This document shows positions 6,465-9,004 of a stretch of 9,004 bases of DNA, one piece after another. The notes beneath the pieces were generated by a model. That model did no database searches. It was not told where the DNA came from and saw only the letters and a list, made by a program, of their open reading frames with translations. Source of the DNA: Prevotellaceae bacterium (GTDB taxonomy: Bacteria > Bacteroidota > Bacteroidia > Bacteroidales > Paludibacteraceae); NCBI GenBank assembly GCA_031270565.1, contig JAISXJ010000111.1:1-9004 (forward strand), given 5' to 3'. The position numbers and the translations under genes were made by a program. Position 1 is the first letter of the stretch; the number at the start of each line of letters is the position of its first letter.

Positions 6465-6493
6465 TTCTCCCTCCTTCAACGAAGGAGGGAGAA
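6465..6493. terminator. Strong 13-bp hairpin at the convergent gene junction
   Basis: A perfect inverted repeat, 6465-6477 with 6481-6493 (TTCTCCCTCCTTC and its complement), around a 3-base loop. On the plus strand it is followed by ATTATTTAGTTTT, which is fairly T-rich; on the minus strand no immediate T-tract follows. It lies between the ETF gene and the oppositely oriented barrel gene and could stop transcription from the left. It may equally be a dispersed palindromic repeat. Confidence 0.55.
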
Positions 6494-6515
6494 ATTATTT
6501 AGTTTTCAGTTATCG

Positions 6516-6634
6516 CTATTAGTTATTAGAGTATAGTTATTAGAGTATAGTTATTAGAGTATAGTTATTAGAGTATAGTTATTAGAGTGTAGTTATTAGA
6601 GTGTAGTTATTAGAGTGTAGTTATTAGAGTTTAT
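6516..6634. repeat. Heptad array IV (NNNNTAG on + strand), longest in the window
   Basis: Sixteen phased heptads end in TAG (6516-6627), followed by a decayed AGTTTAT. From 6523 they alternate TTATTAG with AGTATAG or AGTGTAG, so the array reads as a 14-bp unit (6521-6632, eight copies). The first four copies end GTAT, the next three GTGT and the last GTTT, a graded pattern consistent with expansion by slippage. It lies downstream of the ETF gene with TAG on its sense strand. Confidence 0.9.
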
Positions 6635-6637
6635 TCA

Positions 6638-6665
6638 CTGCTAACTAAGCACTAACCACTAATAG
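6638..6665. repeat. Heptad array V (CTANNNN on + strand)
   Basis: CTGCTAA followed by CTAAGCA, CTAACCA and CTAATAG in 7-bp phase. Orientation is opposite to the adjacent array IV. It ends 6 bases from the stop codon of the minus-strand barrel gene, so on that gene's sense strand the invariant triplet is TAG. Confidence 0.65.
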
Positions 6666-6671
6666 AATAAC

Positions 6672-7484
6672 TTATAACTTATACCTCAACATTCCCATTG
6701 TGTTTATTCCTAATTGAGGGTGCATTTCTGCGTTCAAATCGAAGAAGAAGTTACCAAAACGGAGTCCTGCTCCCAGACAACTTACTAAATAGTCGTATCC
6801 GTAAACGCCTAATTTCAAGGTGAATACATCGCGGAAATAATACTCGAACCCGGTTGCAAATCGGTAGTTCGCGTTCAAGTTCTTGTCGGCTTGCGTGCGC
6901 CAGACAAGGCTTTCCGAAAAGAAGAAGGACGTGCCGAGCGAGTAAACCGAAGGCAGTTTCTTGACCGATGTTTCGGTTTTAATATTTGTTAAAAAAGGAT
7001 TAAAAGCGTTGAAGGCAACATTCAGGCGAGTATTTATTTTTATATTTGCCCCAATCTGTCCTAACAGTGCGCCTCGGTAGCGATTTTCCTGCACAAAATA
7101 ACTCGTAAAGTAGTTGAATTGAACGCCGATAGCAAATCTGTCGGAAAAATTTCGTGCCAGCGCTGCACCTGCCAGAATGTCGTGGTAAACGGAGTATCCA
7201 AAATGCGAGACGCCAACCCCAATGTTTACTTTGCCGGTAACGATGCCTGCGTGGGCGATTTTTGTGGACAGTTCTTTGATAAAGAAGCGGTTTTCAAAAG
7301 TCAGCCCTACTTCCGTATTATCCAAATAGCCGAGATTTGCGGGGTTGTGAAAAGGCATCCATCGCCGTCCGTCTGCAACAGATGTTTCAGCAATAGACGC
7401 AGAACCGGAGATAGAATTTTCAAGTTGCGCCGATAAGTCAATCATTGTAATCAAAGCAAGCAATACGAACAATGTTTTTTTCAT
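6672..7484 (-). CDS. Predicted outer-membrane beta-barrel protein (PorV/PorQ-like)
   Basis: This 270-residue protein has a signal peptide, MKKTLFVLLALITMIDLSA, with likely cleavage before Gln20 (SA-Q is a common Bacteroidetes site). The mature part consists of many alternating hydrophobic/polar stretches rich in aromatic residues and glycine, typical of beta strands, for example VNIGVGVSHFGYSVYHD and FAIGVQFNYFTSYF. A motif WMPFHNPANLG (42-52) near the mature N-terminus is like the N-P-A box of PorV/PorQ/FadL-type outer-membrane proteins; in that group some members serve type IX secretion and others transport hydrophobic compounds. No lipobox is present. I cannot assign a substrate or a specific Por role. 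It has its own -7 element upstream and lies 109 bases downstream of clpX on the same strand; the link to clpX is probably only positional. Confidence 0.75.
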   Translation of the reverse strand: MKKTLFVLLALITMIDLSAQLENSISGSASIAETSVADGRRWMPFHNPANLGYLDNTEVGLTFENRFFIKELSTKIAHAGIVTGKVNIGVGVSHFGYSVYHDILAGAALARNFSDRFAIGVQFNYFTSYFVQENRYRGALLGQIGANIKINTRLNVAFNAFNPFLTNIKTETSVKKLPSVYSLGTSFFFSESLVWRTQADKNLNANYRFATGFEYYFRDVFTLKLGVYGYDYLVSCLGAGLRFGNFFFDLNAEMHPQLGINTMGMLRYKL

Positions 7485-7501
7485 GTTGATAGTGTTTTAA
7501 T

Positions 7502-7529
7502 TAATTAGCAATTAGCAATTAGCAATATA
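7502..7529. repeat. Heptad array VI (NNNNTAG on + strand)
   Basis: TAATTAG, CAATTAG, CAATTAG and a decayed CAATATA, phased at 7 bp. On the minus strand, which is sense for the barrel gene starting at 7484, the invariant triplet is CTA and the array lies in the predicted 5' leader, 17 bases before the start codon. Confidence 0.65.
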
Positions 7530-7552
7530 CAGATGTAATACTTTGCCTTAAT

Positions 7553-7561
7553 GCAAAAATA
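7553..7561 (-). promoter_or_regulatory. Bacteroidetes -7 element for the barrel gene
   Basis: On the minus strand the sequence is TATTTTTGC, a full match to TAnnTTTGC and identical to the -7 element at 2091-2099. Transcription would begin near 7546, giving a leader of about 60 bases that includes heptad array VI. No clear TTTG -33 box is visible; the matching region reads TTCC. Confidence 0.55.
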
Positions 7562-7593
7562 ATTTTCAATTTCTGGAAACCGGAAACTGAACA

Positions 7594-8826
7594 TTATGCC
7601 GCTCGCAAGCGATTTGCATTTGTTTTGTCTAATTTTTTACGGGCATAATCAATATCTATAACCAGCGAATTTTCGTTGCTTGTCGGCATCGAAAACATGG
7701 GGTCAATCATAATCGTTTCTACAATTGAGCGCAGTCCGCGAGCGCCGAGTTTAAATTCTATTGCCTTATCAACAATATATTCCAACACATCTTCGTTAAA
7801 ACTCAAATTAATATTGTCCATTTCAAAGAGTTTTACATACTGTTTTATAACAGAATTTTTCGGTTCGGTCAAAATTTTTCTTAATGCGGTTCGGTCAAGC
7901 GGTTCAAGGTAAGTAATAATGGGCAAACGACCTATAATTTCGGGGATTAATCCAAACGATTTCAAATCTTGCGGGGCAATATATTGCAACAAATTATTGC
8001 GGTCTATATGGTTTGTCTGCAATGATGCTTCAAATCCAACAACCTGTGTATTAAGTCGTTGCGCTATTTTATTTTCAATCCCGTCAAATGCTCCGCCGCA
8101 AATAAACAGTATATTTTGCGTATCAACGGCAATCATTTTTTGCTCCGGATGTTTGCGCCCTCCTTGCGGTGGCACTTGCACTATCGACCCTTCGAGCAGT
8201 TTAAGCAGCCCTTGCTGCACGCCTTCGCCGCTTACGTCCCGCGTGATTGACGGGTTATCGCTTTTGCGTGCAATTTTATCTATCTCGTCTATAAAAACTA
8301 TGCCGCGTTGCGCAAGTTCGGTATTATAGTCGGCAACTTGCAGCAGGCGGGTCAGAATTGTTTCCACGTCTTCGCCCACGTAGCCGGCTTCGGTCAGCAC
8401 AGTAGCGTCAACAATGGTGAAAGGCACTTGCAGTTTGCGGGCTATGGTTTTGGCAAGCAGGGTTTTGCCCGTGCCGGTGGCGCCAACCATAATTATATTC
8501 GACTTTTCTATTTCTATATCCTCAGCATTGTTGTTTTGCATCAGCCGCTTGTAGTGATTGTACACGGCTACTGACAGGTAGCGTTTTGCATCGTCCTGTC
8601 CGATAACGTACCGGTCAAGAAAATCTTTGATTTCTGTTGGCTTTGGGATTGCAGTGCGAGTCAGTTCAGGGACGTTACTTTTCTGTTGCCTATTGGACTC
8701 TCCTACAAATTGATAGAGTTGTGTGGCGCAGTCCTTGCAGATTATATACTCGCCTACCACGCCCATCATTTTGATTTCGCGCTCGGAGCGTCCGCAAAAT
8801 GCACATTGTTTTTCTCTTTTTGCCAT
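7594..8826 (-). CDS. clpX: ATP-dependent Clp protease ATP-binding subunit ClpX
   Basis: This is the hexameric AAA+ unfoldase that recognises tagged or damaged proteins and threads them into ClpP in the cytoplasm. With the start at MAKREKQC it has 410 residues, normal for ClpX. The N-terminal zinc domain has Cys8, Cys11, Cys30 and Cys33. The AAA+ core follows: Walker A GATGTGKT (115-122), pore loop GYVG (148-151), Walker B VFIDE with Asp180-Glu181, the RKH loop (224-226), VGF (263-265) at the position of the ClpP-contacting IGF tripeptide, GRLP with Arg300 (arginine-finger region) and sensor 2 GARGLRS (361-367). All key residues are present. A longer in-frame start at 8865 would add 13 residues not seen in the family and would place the start across the promoter-like site at 8862-8870, so 8826 is preferred. 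clpP is not found in the 178 bases upstream that are visible. Confidence 0.97.
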   Translation of the reverse strand: MAKREKQCAFCGRSEREIKMMGVVGEYIICKDCATQLYQFVGESNRQQKSNVPELTRTAIPKPTEIKDFLDRYVIGQDDAKRYLSVAVYNHYKRLMQNNNAEDIEIEKSNIIMVGATGTGKTLLAKTIARKLQVPFTIVDATVLTEAGYVGEDVETILTRLLQVADYNTELAQRGIVFIDEIDKIARKSDNPSITRDVSGEGVQQGLLKLLEGSIVQVPPQGGRKHPEQKMIAVDTQNILFICGGAFDGIENKIAQRLNTQVVGFEASLQTNHIDRNNLLQYIAPQDLKSFGLIPEIIGRLPIITYLEPLDRTALRKILTEPKNSVIKQYVKLFEMDNINLSFNEDVLEYIVDKAIEFKLGARGLRSIVETIMIDPMFSMPTSNENSLVIDIDYARKKLDKTNANRLRAA

Positions 8827-8852
8827 ATAGTGATAAAAATTTAATAATTTGT

Positions 8853-8869
8853 GGGGCTGTCTCAAAAGT
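8853..8869. other. IS-end-like sequence upstream of clpX
   Basis: GGGGCTGTCTCAAAAGT resembles, from memory, terminal inverted repeats of some IS families (ends containing GAGACAGCCC on the other strand). No matching inverted end and no transposase is present in the window, so at most this is a relic, a solo end or the start of an element running beyond 9004. Confidence 0.25.
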
Positions 8870-8870
8870 A
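8862..8870 (-). promoter_or_regulatory. Candidate -7 promoter element for clpX
   Basis: On the minus strand TACTTTTGA matches TAnnTTTGC at all but the last position, 35 bases before the chosen ATG. No clear TTTG -33 box is visible. It overlaps the IS-end-like sequence, so part of the clpX promoter may derive from an inserted element. Confidence 0.4.
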
Positions 8871-8916
8871 TTTTTTATAAACGGGAACTCCTGAAAATTG
8901 ATTATTTGATATTACT

Positions 8917-8938
8917 CTCCCACTTTGGCGAGACAATC
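8917..8938. repeat. Family A dyad, degenerate inverted copy
   Basis: This is the reverse complement of the family A element at 11-33 and 109-131, with 4 differences in 22 bases. It keeps the CTTTGGCG centre, but the GC stem is weakened. As at the left end of the window, it directly abuts a larger repeat cluster. Confidence 0.5.
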
Positions 8939-9004
8939 TTTGCGTTCCTTGCGTAATCCTTTGCGTTCTTTGCGGTAAAAAATATTTAACCGCAAGGGAC
9001 GCAA
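8939..9004. repeat. TTGCG-type repeat cluster, cut by the window edge
   Basis: TTGCG recurs at 8940, 8949, 8961 and 8970 (spacings 9, 12 and 9). Then TTGCGGT (8970-8976) pairs with ACCGCAA (8989-8995) across an AT-only loop, and GGGACGCAA (8996-9004) begins to pair with TTGCGTTCC further out. The design (reiterated short motif, AT-rich loop, complementary return arm) mirrors the CTCTGTG element at 44-152. The right arm runs off the window. Confidence 0.6.

Noticed and set aside
6521..6632. CRISPR array
   Set aside because: The repeats are contiguous 7/14-bp tandem units without spacers, and no cas genes are present.
8827..8865. Extended clpX start adding 13 residues
   Set aside because: The ClpX family starts at the MAK-type methionine shortly before the first zinc-ligand Cys, and the extension would run into the candidate promoter.

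Overview
The window reads as chromosomal DNA from a member of the Bacteroidota, most likely an uncultured Bacteroidales-type organism. Evidence: several intergenic sites match the Bacteroidetes -7 promoter consensus TAnnTTTGC, there are no convincing Shine-Dalgarno sites (starts sit in A-rich leaders), all six genes stop with TAA, intergenic DNA is very AT-rich, and one gene encodes a Bacteroidetes-style outer-membrane barrel with a signal peptide cut before Gln. The genes are ordinary housekeeping or metabolic ones. I see no phage, CRISPR, toxin-antitoxin, defence or complete mobile element.

Layout. 1-753: gene-free. The first 180 bases are a dense cluster of hairpin-forming repeats, followed by 8-bp and 7-bp tandem repeats, plain AT-rich DNA and a promoter. 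754-1527 (+): a short-chain dehydrogenase/reductase. 1528-2298: gene-free, with a terminator-like hairpin, two large heptad arrays in opposite orientation, a good promoter and a perfect 20-bp palindrome. 2299-3357 (+): dTDP-glucose 4,6-dehydratase (RfbB/RmlB). 3405-4229 (+): a four-helix membrane protein with a C-terminal His/Cys metal-site-like domain, probably co-transcribed with rfbB. 4329-6275 (+): a single 648-residue protein joining the beta and alpha subunits of electron transfer flavoprotein. 6276-6671: convergent junction with hairpins and the longest heptad array. 6672-7484 (-): outer-membrane beta-barrel protein. 7594-8826 (-): ClpX. 8827-9004: upstream region of clpX with a promoter-like site, an IS-end-like sequence and another repeat cluster cut by the window edge.

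The genes do not form one pathway: RfbB supplies nucleotide sugars for surface polysaccharide, the ETF fusion handles electron transfer with acyl-CoA-type dehydrogenases (its partner genes are not here), and ClpX is the unfoldase of the ClpXP protease. The most unusual content is between the genes. Six arrays share a 7-bp period with an invariant CTA (TAG on the other strand) in each heptad, and their orientation tracks the neighbouring genes. Several palindromic families surround them, and one palindrome lies in frame inside the ETF fusion linker. The fused, bifurcation-like ETF and the His/Cys membrane protein are the most notable coding features.
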